Source: an uncultured Eubacteriales bacterium (GTDB lineage: Bacteria > Bacillota > Clostridia > Oscillospirales > Oscillospiraceae). From it: DNA of 54,689 nt. This document shows, in pieces, positions 41,722 to 50,386 of the stretch; the stretch's first letter is position 1, and each line of letters begins with the position of its first letter. A program made the position numbers and the translations under genes. Under the pieces are notes generated by a model, which was not told the origin of the DNA, did not search any database, and was given only the letters and a program-made list of their open reading frames with translations. The stretch is from positions 1 to 54,689 of the forward strand of contig ONPN01000032.1 in assembly GCA_900319695.1 (NCBI GenBank), read 5' to 3'.

Positions 41722-42644
41722 GCGCCGTCGGACGCTTTGCGCCCAGTCCCTCAGGCTACATGCACCTCGGCAATCTGCTGGCCATGCTGCTGGCGTGGCT
41801 GGACTGCCGCGCCCTCGGCGGGGAGATGGTCTTCCGCATGGAGGACCTGGATCCCGCGCGCTCCAAAAGGGTCTACGCCGAGGCCATGGCGGACGATCTG
41901 CGATGGCTGGGGCTCGACTGGGACCGGGGCTGGCCGGACCCGGACTATGCCCAGTCAAAGCGCGGCGCTGTCTACGATACCTATTTTCAACAATTGAAAG
42001 ACCGCGAGCTCGTCTATCCCTGCTGGTGTACCCGGAGCGAGCGCCTGGCCGCCGCCTCCGCCCCGCATCCGGGGGAGAAGGAGCACGACAGCGGCTGCCG
42101 CTGCGCCCGTCTGAGCAGGGACGAGCGGGAAGTTCTGCTGCGCGGCGGCAAGCCCCCTGCCTGGAAGCTCCGCAGCCCGGACGCGGCGATCACAGTCAAC
42201 GACGGCCACTACGGGGCGTTCACCCAGAACCCGGCGCGGGAACTCGGGGACTTCATCGTGAGACGGGCCGACGGGGTGTTTGCCTATCAGCTCGCGGTGA
42301 GCGTGGACGACATGCTCATGGGTGTGACGCGCGTGGTGCGCGGGCGCGATCTGCTCTCCTCCGCGCCGCGGCAGAAGTGGCTGATCGAGACCCTGGGCGG
42401 GACCGCGCCGGACTACTGCCACTGTCCGCTGCTCACCGGCGGGGCGGGCAAGCTCTCCAAGCGCCTCGGCAGTCTCAGTACCCAGGTTTTGCGGCAGGAA
42501 TACCGGCCTGAGGAAGTGGTCGGCCGCCTCGCACATCTCTGCGGCCTGGCGGACAGCGACGCCCCCGTCGCGGCGCGGGATCTGATCCCGGGCTTTTCGT
42601 GGGAGAAGATCGCAAAAGGGGACGTCCCCCTACACGAAGAATAA
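41718..42644 (+). CDS. gluQ: Glutamyl-Q tRNA(Asp) synthetase
   Basis: A 308-residue paralogue of the catalytic core of glutamyl-tRNA synthetase, which attaches glutamate to queuosine at position 34 of tRNA-Asp. HIGH-like motif HLGN (16-19) in GRFAPSPSGYMHLGN, KMSKS-like KLSKRLG, and the zinc-binding Cys set YPCWCTR with CRCARL. It lacks the anticodon-binding domain, as expected from its length. Its ATG overlaps the amylase stop by 4 nt, an unexplained but tight coupling. Confidence 0.93.
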   Translation: MSAVGRFAPSPSGYMHLGNLLAMLLAWLDCRALGGEMVFRMEDLDPARSKRVYAEAMADDLRWLGLDWDRGWPDPDYAQSKRGAVYDTYFQQLKDRELVYPCWCTRSERLAAASAPHPGEKEHDSGCRCARLSRDEREVLLRGGKPPAWKLRSPDAAITVNDGHYGAFTQNPARELGDFIVRRADGVFAYQLAVSVDDMLMGVTRVVRGRDLLSSAPRQKWLIETLGGTAPDYCHCPLLTGGAGKLSKRLGSLSTQVLRQEYRPEEVVGRLAHLCGLADSDAPVAARDLIPGFSWEKIAKGDVPLHEE

Positions 42645-42683
42645 AAAAGTGTCGCTTTGTTTGAGTGAAAGGACAGTGCCGGG

Positions 42684-42755
42684 ATGAAAGGGAAAATCAT
42701 AGGCGGACTCGTCTTCGCCGCGGCGGGCTGCGCTCTCGCCATAAGGGGAGGGTGA
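42684..42755 (+). CDS. Possible 23-aa membrane microprotein
   Basis: ATG at 42684 after AAAGGACAGTG; reads MKGKIIGGLVFAAAGCALAI and ends RGG. A basic start and one hydrophobic helix fit a tiny membrane peptide. Its end overlaps the ribosome site of the CatA-like gene, so it could also be a leader that couples translation. Too short to prove as coding. Confidence 0.35.
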   Translation: MKGKIIGGLVFAAAGCALAIRGG

Positions 42756-42759
42756 GCGC

Positions 42760-43383
42760 GTGGCAAAGGAAGTAAACCCGCAGGACACAACGAGGGCTGC
42801 GGCCTTCGCGTTCTGGATGAAGGCGCCGAACCCGATGGTGACGTTTTTCAAAACCCTGGACGTCACCAATCTGGTCAAAGTCAGCAAGCGGAAGGGTCTC
42901 AAATTCAACATGCTGCTGTGCTGGTGCATCGGGAGAGCCGCTGTGCCGGTCAAAGAGTTCTATCTGCTCCCGGTGGGCGGCAGGCTGATGCGGTATGAGT
43001 CCCTCGCGGTCAACACCATTGTGAAGAACAGGAGAGGGGAAGTCAGCTCCTGCGATATTCTGTACGCAGACGATCTGGACGTTTTCAACCGGGACTACTT
43101 GCAGCACACCGCGCAGGTCGCCGAGAGCTGCACGGACCGCGACCTCTCCGACGGGTGCATGGTGATCGGCACCTCGGCGATTGTCGAGACGGAGCTTGAC
43201 GGCGCGGTCGGCATGAACAGCGGGATTTTCAACAACCCCTTTCTAATCTGGGGCCGGTACCGGAAAGGGCTGCTGCGCTGTACGCTGCCCGTCTCGTTTC
43301 AGTTCCACCACACACAGATGGACGGGGCCCACGCGGGGCGCTTTCTGGAAAATCTGCAAAAGGAGATCAACAGCCTGCGATGA
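42760..43383 (+). CDS. CatA-like O-acetyltransferase
   Basis: A 207-residue protein of the chloramphenicol-acetyltransferase-like fold. The catalytic segment is FHHTQMDGAHAGRFLENLQ (His183-His184, Asp188-Gly), and the sequence ends shortly after, as in the family. Members transfer acetyl from acetyl-CoA to hydroxyl groups; many genomic copies are not drug resistance enzymes, so resistance should not be assumed. GTG start at 42760 behind AGGGGAGGG. Followed by a GNAT gene 29 nt downstream. Confidence 0.82.
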   Translation: MAKEVNPQDTTRAAAFAFWMKAPNPMVTFFKTLDVTNLVKVSKRKGLKFNMLLCWCIGRAAVPVKEFYLLPVGGRLMRYESLAVNTIVKNRRGEVSSCDILYADDLDVFNRDYLQHTAQVAESCTDRDLSDGCMVIGTSAIVETELDGAVGMNSGIFNNPFLIWGRYRKGLLRCTLPVSFQFHHTQMDGAHAGRFLENLQKEINSLR

Positions 43384-43412
43384 TGGCAGGTCATTTGAAG
43401 GAAGGTTTCAGC

Positions 43413-44159
43413 ATGGGCTATATCTGTATCACGGAGGAAAACATCGACAGAGAGCATATCTGCTGCGCCATGTCGAACAACCAGAGCGCGCGGAAAAAGG
43501 AATGGCTGAAAGCGCGCTTCAAAGAGGGCCTGGTCTTTTACCGCAGCGAGCTGCGCGGGAAGTGCTTCATCGAGTACATCCCCGCCGAAAACGCCTGGCA
43601 GCCACTGGACGCGGAGGGGTATACGCACATCAACTGTCTGTGGGTGTCCGGCTCACTCAAGGGCCACGGCTATTCAAACGAGCTGCTGGACGAGTGCATA
43701 CGGGACGCGAAAGAGCAGGGGCGTAAAGGATTGACCATCCTGTCCTCCGCAAAAAAGAAGGGCTTTCTGGCCGACCCGAAGTATCTCGCGTACAAGGGCT
43801 TCCGGGTCGCGGACGAGTCCGACAGCGGCATACAGCTCTGGGTCCTGCCCCTTAAAGAAGGGGCGGAGCCGCCAAAGTTCAAGCCTTGCGCGAAGCATCC
43901 GCGAGTGGAAGACAGCGGCTTTGTGCTGTACTATTCCGATCAGTGCCCCTTCACCTATTACTGGGTGCCGCGCCTTGAAGCCGCCGCGGAGGAATATGGG
44001 GTGCCGCTGAAGACAGTCCACATCGACACGAGGGAGAAGGCGCAGAACGCCCCCTCGCCAGTGACAAATTTCTCCCTGTTCAGGGATGGGACGTTCATCA
44101 CGCATGAGATCCTGAACGAAAAGAAGTTCCTCGCGCTGGCGGGGATCAAAGCGGAATAA
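43413..44159 (+). CDS. YoaP-like GNAT with C-terminal thioredoxin-fold domain
   Basis: A 248-residue protein. The N-terminal half is a GNAT acetyltransferase (YTHINCLWVSGSLKGHGYSNELLDECI, acetyl-CoA loop near KGHGYS). The C-terminal half (about 165-248), starting YYSDQCPFTYYWVPRLE, resembles the YoaP C-terminal thioredoxin-like domain with a single Cys (CPFT). B. subtilis YoaP has the same two-domain layout. Substrate unknown. Start at MGYICITEEN (43413) preceded by AAGGAAGG. Ends at a bidirectional terminator. Confidence 0.83.
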   Translation: MGYICITEENIDREHICCAMSNNQSARKKEWLKARFKEGLVFYRSELRGKCFIEYIPAENAWQPLDAEGYTHINCLWVSGSLKGHGYSNELLDECIRDAKEQGRKGLTILSSAKKKGFLADPKYLAYKGFRVADESDSGIQLWVLPLKEGAEPPKFKPCAKHPRVEDSGFVLYYSDQCPFTYYWVPRLEAAAEEYGVPLKTVHIDTREKAQNAPSPVTNFSLFRDGTFITHEILNEKKFLALAGIKAE

Positions 44160-44200
44160 CGCAAGGCCCACAGTGAGGAATTTTCACTGTGGGCCTTGCG
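44160..44200. terminator. Bidirectional terminator
   Basis: A perfect 17-bp stem CGCAAGGCCCACAGTGA (44160-44176) with its complement (44184-44200) between convergent genes. Confidence 0.9.
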
Positions 44201-44208
44201 TTATGGAA

Positions 44209-45807
44209 TTATTTCACCCGGATGGCGCGGCCGGTGGTTTTCAGGGCCCGCTCGTTGAGCTGGCCGCGGTCCAGCACCAGCGTGCCGTTGATGAAGAGCT
44301 TCTCAATGCCGAAGGGCTCCTCCCGGTCGGGCACGCCCGCGCGGAGCATGTTCTCGTCAAACACCGTCAAATCCGCGAAATAGCCCTCCTTCAGATAGCC
44401 CCTCTCCGGGAGCATGAAGCGGTCGGCGATCGCGCCGGTCATGCGGCGGACGGTGTTGGGCATGGTGTCACCCGTACCCAGCAGGGAGTCGCGCAGGAAC
44501 TTGGGATAGCAATCGTAGATCGCGGGGTTCTGCACGCCGTGATCCTCCACCCAGGCATCCGTCATATACAGGCAGTGCTCGTCATGCTCAAAGTCGGAGA
44601 TGATCTCCTTTGTGGAATACGGGCCCATGTTGACGCGGCCTTTGAAGTCGGAGGCCTCGCAGAGCATGAGGTAGGCGTTGAGGTCGCTCATGCCCTCCTC
44701 TTTGGCGATCTGGTGGACGGATTTGCCCTCAAAGCGCTCATAACCCGGCCCAATATAGGCCACCACAATATCCTTGAAGCCGAAGCCCAGCAGCAGGCTC
44801 GTGGCCTTGACCAGCGCCGCCAGCTTGAGCCGGTTGAAGGGCTTTCGCTTCTCCTCAACGCTCATGCCCTGATACCAGCCCGGAAGGATGACCGTGATCA
44901 CCGAGACGCCCAGGCACTCGTTGTAAATGTCAAAAGTCACATCCGTGCCGGTTTTGCGCAGCTCGTCCATCAGCCGCAGCAGCTCCGCCTTGTCCTTGAA
45001 GGAGCTGCGGCCCACGAAGATCGCGTGGGAGTAATGGAGCTTGAGCGGCGTACCCTTGGAAATCTCCACCAGCTCGTCAAAGGCGCGCAGCAGATGGGAA
45101 CGCCCGAAGAGCTGGGGATAGGCCATCGAGACCTTGGACTCCGCCCGGGGATGGACCGTCAGGGGCTTATTGTACTTGACGCAGAGCTCGGCGACCTTGC
45201 GCTGCTCCTCCACGTCGGCGTAGAGCCCCGGCTCGTACATCATGCCGAGGGAGAGGCCCGCCGCGCCCTGCTGCAAAGCCTTCTCCATAATGGCCAGCAT
45301 ACCGGCCTCCTCCTCCGGCGTCAGCTTCCGGTTGGCAAAACCGGAGACGGCGGCGCGGGCGGAGCAGTGACCGGCCAGAACGGACAGGTTGCAGGGCATG
45401 TTCCGGTCAACGGCCGCGAAAAACTCATCCAGCGTGCCGTACCTGCCTGTCGTATCCTGATAGGTAAACAGGCCGCCGCCCAGCTTGTCCGCATGGGGCG
45501 AGTCCGGCTCAAAGCCGATGGTCGAGACGCCGCAGTTGCCGGCCACAAAGGTGGCGATGCCCTGGCGGATAAAGGGCTCAAAATAGGGCAGCGGCTCCTT
45601 CTTGATCGCAAACCAGTCGTTATGCGAGTGGCCGTCGATAAAACCGGGGGAGAGCGACTTGCCGCTGAGATCATACACGACGTCGGCCTCGTCCGAGAGA
45701 GCGGGGCCGACCTTTGCGATGCGGTCGCCGTCGATCAGCACGTCGCCGATAAAAGGCTGTGCGCCCGTGCCGTCATAGAGCTTTGCGTTTTTCAAGAGCT
45801 GTTTCAT
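44209..45807 (-). CDS. N-acyl-D-amino-acid deacylase (amidohydrolase)
   Basis: A 532-residue member of the D-aminoacylase/amidohydrolase family. Metal-site motif SPGFIDGHSHNDW, then AGNCGVSTIGFEPDS with the D-aminoacylase Cys ligand, HYSHAIFVG, and the C-terminal EPFGIEKLFINGTLV. It hydrolyses N-acyl-D-amino acids or related amides; substrate is not certain. Cytoplasmic, no signal peptide. I chose the ATG at 45807 with GGAGGAAATT upstream; the longer frame to 45975 overlaps the next gene. Precedes an LD-carboxypeptidase on the same strand, so both may serve wall D-amino acid recycling. Confidence 0.9.
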   Translation of the reverse strand: MKQLLKNAKLYDGTGAQPFIGDVLIDGDRIAKVGPALSDEADVVYDLSGKSLSPGFIDGHSHNDWFAIKKEPLPYFEPFIRQGIATFVAGNCGVSTIGFEPDSPHADKLGGGLFTYQDTTGRYGTLDEFFAAVDRNMPCNLSVLAGHCSARAAVSGFANRKLTPEEEAGMLAIMEKALQQGAAGLSLGMMYEPGLYADVEEQRKVAELCVKYNKPLTVHPRAESKVSMAYPQLFGRSHLLRAFDELVEISKGTPLKLHYSHAIFVGRSSFKDKAELLRLMDELRKTGTDVTFDIYNECLGVSVITVILPGWYQGMSVEEKRKPFNRLKLAALVKATSLLLGFGFKDIVVAYIGPGYERFEGKSVHQIAKEEGMSDLNAYLMLCEASDFKGRVNMGPYSTKEIISDFEHDEHCLYMTDAWVEDHGVQNPAIYDCYPKFLRDSLLGTGDTMPNTVRRMTGAIADRFMLPERGYLKEGYFADLTVFDENMLRAGVPDREEPFGIEKLFINGTLVLDRGQLNERALKTTGRAIRVK

Positions 45808-45826
45808 AGAATTTCCTCCAGTACCC

Positions 45827-46474
45827 TTATTTGCCGTCTGAAACGGGCTCGTCTGTCTCCGTGTCAAGAAAGTAGAGATAATAGTATTCATCATAGAAGC
45901 CCAGGCAGGCGTCCATCCCGGCGTTGGTTCCCAGCGCCTTGAGCAGTACGGTTTCCCAGGAGCCGTATTTGTCATACAGAGAATCCTGCGTGGGGCCGAG
46001 CTCGTTGCCGTAGGTTTCCAGGTTCCGCTTTTTAACGGTCGCCAGACCCTCGGGATCGTCCTTGTAGGCCTCCAGACGCAGTTCGTTGCGGCGCTGACTC
46101 ACGGCGCGGGCAATGCTCTCGATGTCCTTGTCCGCAAGCGTCATTTCCAGGATCATCTCATACAGCTCTTCCAGGCTGTCATGATACGCCTGACGCTGCT
46201 CCCGTCCGGCGGCAACCTGTTCCGCGTCCGTCCAGTCGAAGAGATCCGCATATTCCTTGAGCGTGGAATCTTCCGCCTTGCTCGGAGAGAAGCCGTAGAC
46301 CGCGTCCGGGTTGACCACGATGTCCCGCATGGCGGTAGGGTTATCCCTGGGATCGTGTTCATAGGCAAAGGGCTCTTTCGCCTTGACGTTCTCCGCCGCA
46401 AAGGCTGCCGTGCCCGTAAGCAAAGACAGGCAGATCAGCATGGCGAGCACGGCGCTTATTCTTTTCTTAATCAT
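45827..46474 (-). CDS. Exported helical protein of unknown function
   Basis: A 215-residue secreted protein not recognised. Signal peptide SAVLAMLICLSLLTGTAAFA precedes a mostly helical, charged sequence (EQRQAYHDSLEELYEMILEMTL; VSQRRNELRLEAYKDDPEGL) ending in aromatic YDEYYYLYFLDTE. Start at 46474 after GGAGGAG. It lies 19 nt upstream of the D-aminoacylase, so they may be co-transcribed. Confidence 0.7.
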   Translation of the reverse strand: MIKKRISAVLAMLICLSLLTGTAAFAAENVKAKEPFAYEHDPRDNPTAMRDIVVNPDAVYGFSPSKAEDSTLKEYADLFDWTDAEQVAAGREQRQAYHDSLEELYEMILEMTLADKDIESIARAVSQRRNELRLEAYKDDPEGLATVKKRNLETYGNELGPTQDSLYDKYGSWETVLLKALGTNAGMDACLGFYDEYYYLYFLDTETDEPVSDGK

Positions 46475-46541
46475 GGCTCTCCTCCAAACGATTCCGTGTT
46501 ATTCATTCTGTTCGGCGATCATGTCAGCCGCGGACGCCGCC

Positions 46542-47204
46542 TTATCCCTGCCTGTCGATGACCGTCAGGGTGTGCATCATGTTGCGGAAGCGGTTGCCAA
46601 AGCCCTCAGATTCCACAATGAAGTAGTGCTCCGTCGCAATGCGGCAGCCGTCAGGCGCGGGGATGATATACACCAGCTGCAGGTGATCCGGCATGGTCAG
46701 ACCGCCCTTGTCCGCGGAGGCGTCGATGCGTATGCAGCGGCCCGCGCCTTCAAGCATGAACGCATCATCCCGGTAGATTTCGTAGTCCCGCGAAAGCGTC
46801 TCGGCAATGGCCGCGGCGACAGTCTCGGCGCTGTCCGGGCTGCTTGTCACCTCAAGATAGTTCTCGGGATTGTCGGGGTCGTCCCAGTCCGAGATAAAGC
46901 ATTCGCGGTTCGGCTCGCTGCGCCGCCTGAAGTTTTCATACTCATAGCCCATCTCGATGCCGACCGTGTCGTTTCGGATCTGCTCGTAGTGGACCGTCTC
47001 CTCCATACCCTCAATCGTGATGACCCTGTCATAGCGCTCGCCGACCTGTCTTCGTGGCACAGTCGGCGCGGCCGTCCCGGCCGGGGTGAGCGCGGGCGCG
47101 GCGGGTTCGGACTTGTCTTTCTTCACACCGTAAAGGATGAGCACCGCCATCAGCAGCGCCAGCGTGAGAAGCACGGTTGTCAATTGAATGGCGCTTTTCT
47201 TCAT
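46542..47204 (-). CDS. Membrane-anchored protein of unknown function
   Basis: A 220-residue protein with one N-terminal membrane helix (QLTTVLLTLALLMAVLILYGV), a Pro/Ala/Thr-rich linker and an extracellular domain (GERYDRVITIEGMEETVHYEQI; LEVTSSPDSAETVAAAIAETL) with beta-rich pattern. No known domain seen. Start at MKKSAIQ (47204) 7 nt after AAAGGAG; the longer frame overlaps the LD-carboxypeptidase end. It stands between LD-carboxypeptidase and a second exported protein. Confidence 0.7.
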   Translation of the reverse strand: MKKSAIQLTTVLLTLALLMAVLILYGVKKDKSEPAAPALTPAGTAAPTVPRRQVGERYDRVITIEGMEETVHYEQIRNDTVGIEMGYEYENFRRRSEPNRECFISDWDDPDNPENYLEVTSSPDSAETVAAAIAETLSRDYEIYRDDAFMLEGAGRCIRIDASADKGGLTMPDHLQLVYIIPAPDGCRIATEHYFIVESEGFGNRFRNMMHTLTVIDRQG

Positions 47205-47226
47205 GTTCTGGCTCCTTTGTCTTTTG

Positions 47227-48360
47227 TTATGGGGTTGGGGAAGGCGGCGTGTCCGCCGGCCTTTCTTCCGCTTCAACCTGCGGCGCGGCCCAGGACAGGG
47301 TATAGCTCTCCGCCGAGACGTCGAGGATCGCCTCCGCGCCCATCAGAAGGGGATAATTGACGTCCCCGTGCCCCGCGGGAAAACCGAAGGCGACCGGTAT
47401 ATCCAGATCGGAGAGAAACTGCCGGGAGATCATATCCGCCGCCGATTCAAACAGGCTGCCTCTCGCCGCGCCGTAGTTGCCCAGCCCGTCCGCCGGCAGG
47501 CCTATCCACTCGCCGAAGACGATCCCCGCGGCCCGGTCGAGGATGCCCCGGTGCTTGAGTATGGTGAGAAAGCGATGTATGTGCTGCATGTTTTCGCCGG
47601 TCTCTTCCAGAAAGAGAATGAACGGCCGATCCTGAGCCGTGCTGTCATAGGCGGTGTCCAGCGAGGCGGCGAGGGTTGCCAGATTGCCCCCGATGAGGAT
47701 GCCCTCCGCGCGGCCCTCTCTGCAATAAGCGCTGGCTTCGCAGCGATAGGCGGGGAGCTCGCCCTTCATCATGCGCTTTTCCGCCTCCGCGCAGTCCGCC
47801 GGGAAATCATCGCCGAACGCGGTGCTCATGCTCGCGTGTATGGACGGCTGCCCCGCACAGGTCCAGGCCCCGTGAAAGGCCGTGATGTCACTGAACCCGA
47901 CGATGGGCTTGTTCGCGGAAGCGATCAGATCGGGCGGGAGCACGTCGAGGACCTCCGTCGCCCCGTAGCCGCCGCGCACGCAGAAGATCGCCCTGATCTC
48001 CGGATCGGCGAGCGCCCATCTGAGGTCGTCCGCGAGCTCTTCAAGCGTCCTTGTCTCGCCGCCGACGGCGTTTCCCTCTACCGGCTCAAAGCCCCAGCTT
48101 CTCAGGCCCGCAAGCGTCGTCTCGATCCGCCCCCTGTCGGGCAGAGCGGAGGGGGACAGCACCGCGATCCTGTCGCCCTCGGAGAGAAAGCTGAAACCCG
48201 GATCGCCGCCGTAGGGCGAAAAACCGGTGATTTCGACCCGGGTATCGACGCCCTCGTCAAAATATTCGCCGCTGTCGGCCCGGGCATATACAGAGGGAAG
48301 CAGCAGGAGCAGCAGCGCGTAAATACACAAAAGATTGAATCGCTTTTTCCGTGTTTTCAT
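47227..48360 (-). CDS. Exported LD-carboxypeptidase-like protein (S66/MccF)
   Basis: A 377-residue peptidase family S66 protein. The Ser-His-Glu residues are visible: Ser157 in VGFSDITAFHG, Glu252 in LFLEETGEN, His331 in FPAGHGDVNYPLLMG; the oxyanion region VRGGYGATEVL is present. Relatives are LdcA, which removes D-Ala from recycled tetrapeptides in the cytoplasm, and MccF, which degrades microcin C. Here an N-terminal signal peptide (LLCIYALLLLLLPSVYARA) points to export, unlike most members. A Pro-rich tail ends the protein. Start at 48360. Confidence 0.85.
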   Translation of the reverse strand: MKTRKKRFNLLCIYALLLLLLPSVYARADSGEYFDEGVDTRVEITGFSPYGGDPGFSFLSEGDRIAVLSPSALPDRGRIETTLAGLRSWGFEPVEGNAVGGETRTLEELADDLRWALADPEIRAIFCVRGGYGATEVLDVLPPDLIASANKPIVGFSDITAFHGAWTCAGQPSIHASMSTAFGDDFPADCAEAEKRMMKGELPAYRCEASAYCREGRAEGILIGGNLATLAASLDTAYDSTAQDRPFILFLEETGENMQHIHRFLTILKHRGILDRAAGIVFGEWIGLPADGLGNYGAARGSLFESAADMISRQFLSDLDIPVAFGFPAGHGDVNYPLLMGAEAILDVSAESYTLSWAAPQVEAEERPADTPPSPTP

Positions 48361-48545
48361 ATCGACGTCCTATACAAACTCCGTATTCAGGTTTTCCGCG
48401 CCCTGGATGATCCGGTATTCCATGCCCATCCCTCTTTCGCGCGGGTCAGGTGACCGCGTCCGAAATCAGCCTGCGCCCTGTCGTGATAAGGTATTCTACC
48501 ACATCCGGCGAAACTCCGCCAGTATGCAAACGCAATTTCAAACTC

Positions 48546-48575
48546 TTGACAAATCGGCCCCGGAAAACGGATAAT
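48546..48575 (+). promoter_or_regulatory. thpR promoter
   Basis: -35 TTGACA (48546-48551), 18-bp spacer, -10 GATAAT (48570-48575). 31 bp before the start codon. Confidence 0.6.
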
Positions 48576-48605
48576 AAAACTATCCCGTTTTTCGGAGGCT
48601 TTGCC

Positions 48606-49112
48606 ATGAGACTGTTTATCGCCGTCAATCTGTCCGACGAGATGAAGGACAGCCTGATCAGGATGCAGAACGCGCTCTATGACCGGGGCGCGCGGGGAAA
48701 CTACACGCCGGAGGAGAACCTGCACCTGACCCTCGCCTTCATCGGGGAGTACCCGGACGCGCAGCCGGTGCTGGACGCGCTGTCCGCCGTCGCGTTCCGG
48801 CCCTTCGAGCTGAGTCTGGAGGGCATGGGCTGCTTCGGCGATCTGTGGTGGGCCGGGGTGCGGGACTCCGTGCCGCTCACCGTGGTCGTGCGCCGCCTTC
48901 GCCGGGCACTTGCGGAAAATGGCATCCCCTTCGACAAAAAGCGTTTCAGCCCGCACATCACCCTGCTCCGAAAAGCCTCCGGAGCCCTGCCGGGAATCAC
49001 CCCGGAGCCCGCCTCCATGACCGTGACCGCGCTCTCCCTCATGCGCTCAGACCGCGGCCGGAACGGTATGATCTACACCGAGCTCGGCAGCGTGGAGGCG
49101 GACGGCGAGTAA
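48606..49112 (+). CDS. thpR: RNA 2',3'-cyclic phosphodiesterase
   Basis: A 168-residue 2H phosphoesterase (ThpR/LigT). The two HxT motifs are present: His40-Leu-Thr42 and His117-Ile-Thr119, with the expected spacing. It opens 2',3'-cyclic phosphates on RNA to 2'-phosphates and is also known for tRNA-ligating activity in E. coli. Starts MRLFIAVNL (48606) after CGGAGG. It is divergent from the exported LD-carboxypeptidase. Confidence 0.92.
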   Translation: MRLFIAVNLSDEMKDSLIRMQNALYDRGARGNYTPEENLHLTLAFIGEYPDAQPVLDALSAVAFRPFELSLEGMGCFGDLWWAGVRDSVPLTVVVRRLRRALAENGIPFDKKRFSPHITLLRKASGALPGITPEPASMTVTALSLMRSDRGRNGMIYTELGSVEADGE

Positions 49113-49249
49113 GGCGGCTTTCTAAAAAAATACAGTCTCCCTTGTGAAAGAATCATTTCATAAGGGAGGCTTGATTGATTATGGTGAATTTGATTAACTG
49201 CATCGGTCTGAAAACGGAGTTTCCGAAATCACCTCCTTGGGAATGCCTC

Positions 49250-49278
49250 TTGTGCTCTCTGTGATTGTATTGTATAAT
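49250..49278 (+). promoter_or_regulatory. Promoter of the EcsC-like gene
   Basis: -35 TTGTGC (49250-49255), 17 bp, -10 TATAAT (49273-49278). Upstream, 49133-49170, an imperfect hairpin (CTCCCTTGTGAAA/TTTCATAAGGGAG) is likely the thpR terminator. Confidence 0.6.
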
Positions 49279-49360
49279 AATCGTGCAATTATTAACAGTG
49301 TACTGATTTCCAATTCGTAAACAATTCCGGTTGGAAAAATAAGAAAGAGGATTATTGAAG

Positions 49361-50305
49361 ATGGAGAAACCCAAAATTGATCTTTCCGGCATGAAAAATA
49401 GTATAAAGGACGCGGCGGCTAAAACAAAAACATCTATCATCAACACTAAAGGTGCTGTTGTATCAAAGCTCGATGCAGATGGTGACGGACAGGTAGGCAT
49501 CGAGGATATTATTGCACTCTCTTTCAAAACACCTGGGGTATATATCAAAAGAGATGTTTTCCTGAAAAAACAGTTTTTCAAAAATTATTCACAGGAAATC
49601 GTTGAGAAAGCTATCAGCACAACACCTGCATCGGCTGGAATATTGCAGGAAGAGATCGACAAAATTGCTGACGAGGTAATAAAAAGCGAACGTACAAAAG
49701 TCTCAGGTATATCTACGGCTTTAGGTGCCCCAGGTGGGATGGCGATGGCGGCAACTATTCCGGCAGATATTATTCAATATTACGGATTTATGCTTCGCGC
49801 TGTTCAAAAACTGTTATACTTATATGGGTTTCCCGATATAGATGCAGATGTTGAAGAGGGACTCCAACTCGACGATCAAACAATGAATACCATTATTCTG
49901 TGCTTGGGAACCATGTACGGAGTAGCGGGCGCAAATAACGCTATCAAAGCGCTTGCAAGAGGCTTGGCTAATGGTGTTAATAAAAAATTGATGGGCATGG
50001 CCTTAACGAAGGGAACCATTTTCCCGTTTGTTAAAGAAGTGTGCAAATGGTTTGGCATTCGCTTAACAAAAAGTATGTTTTCCGGGGCAATCAGCAAAGC
50101 AATCCCCGTTATAGGCGGCGTTATCGGCGGTGGAATTACTTTTGCATCATTTAAACCTTGCTGTGATCGATTGAAAAAAGAACTAAAAGACACTCTATTA
50201 GCCAACCCGGAACATAAGGCATCAGTTGAAGAGATGGCAGTATATAACAGCATTATGGGTAAAGGTGTTATTGACGCTGAGTTCCAAGATGTTGAATTAG
50301 AGTAA
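49361..50305 (+). CDS. EcsC-family protein with EF-hand loop
   Basis: A 314-residue EcsC-like protein. An N-terminal EF-hand or dockerin-type loop, Asp38-A-D-G-D-G-Q-V-G-I-E-Asp49, should bind calcium. The rest contains Gly/Ala-rich hydrophobic segments (GAPGGMAMAATIPADIIQYYGFM; IPVIGGVIGGGITFASF) typical of the family, which associates with membranes and has no settled function. Base composition is clearly more AT-rich than its neighbours, with frequent AAA, ATT and GGT codons, suggesting recent transfer. Start at ATG 49361, AGAAAGAGG upstream; TTG 49355 rejected. Confidence 0.8.
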   Translation: MEKPKIDLSGMKNSIKDAAAKTKTSIINTKGAVVSKLDADGDGQVGIEDIIALSFKTPGVYIKRDVFLKKQFFKNYSQEIVEKAISTTPASAGILQEEIDKIADEVIKSERTKVSGISTALGAPGGMAMAATIPADIIQYYGFMLRAVQKLLYLYGFPDIDADVEEGLQLDDQTMNTIILCLGTMYGVAGANNAIKALARGLANGVNKKLMGMALTKGTIFPFVKEVCKWFGIRLTKSMFSGAISKAIPVIGGVIGGGITFASFKPCCDRLKKELKDTLLANPEHKASVEEMAVYNSIMGKGVIDAEFQDVELE

Positions 50306-50324
50306 TTCGCAAAAAATACAGCCC

Positions 50325-50372
50325 CTATAGTAGAGCGCCGCTCGGGTCAAACCGGGCGGCGTTCAACTATAG
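50325..50372 (+). terminator. Double-stem hairpin after the EcsC gene
   Basis: CTATAG (50325-50330)/CTATAG (50367-50372) encloses CGCCGCTCGG/CCGGGCGGCG. No T run, and it ends at the ribosome site of the next gene, so it may instead influence that gene's translation. Confidence 0.45.
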
Positions 50373-50386
50373 AAAGGGTGAACGTT

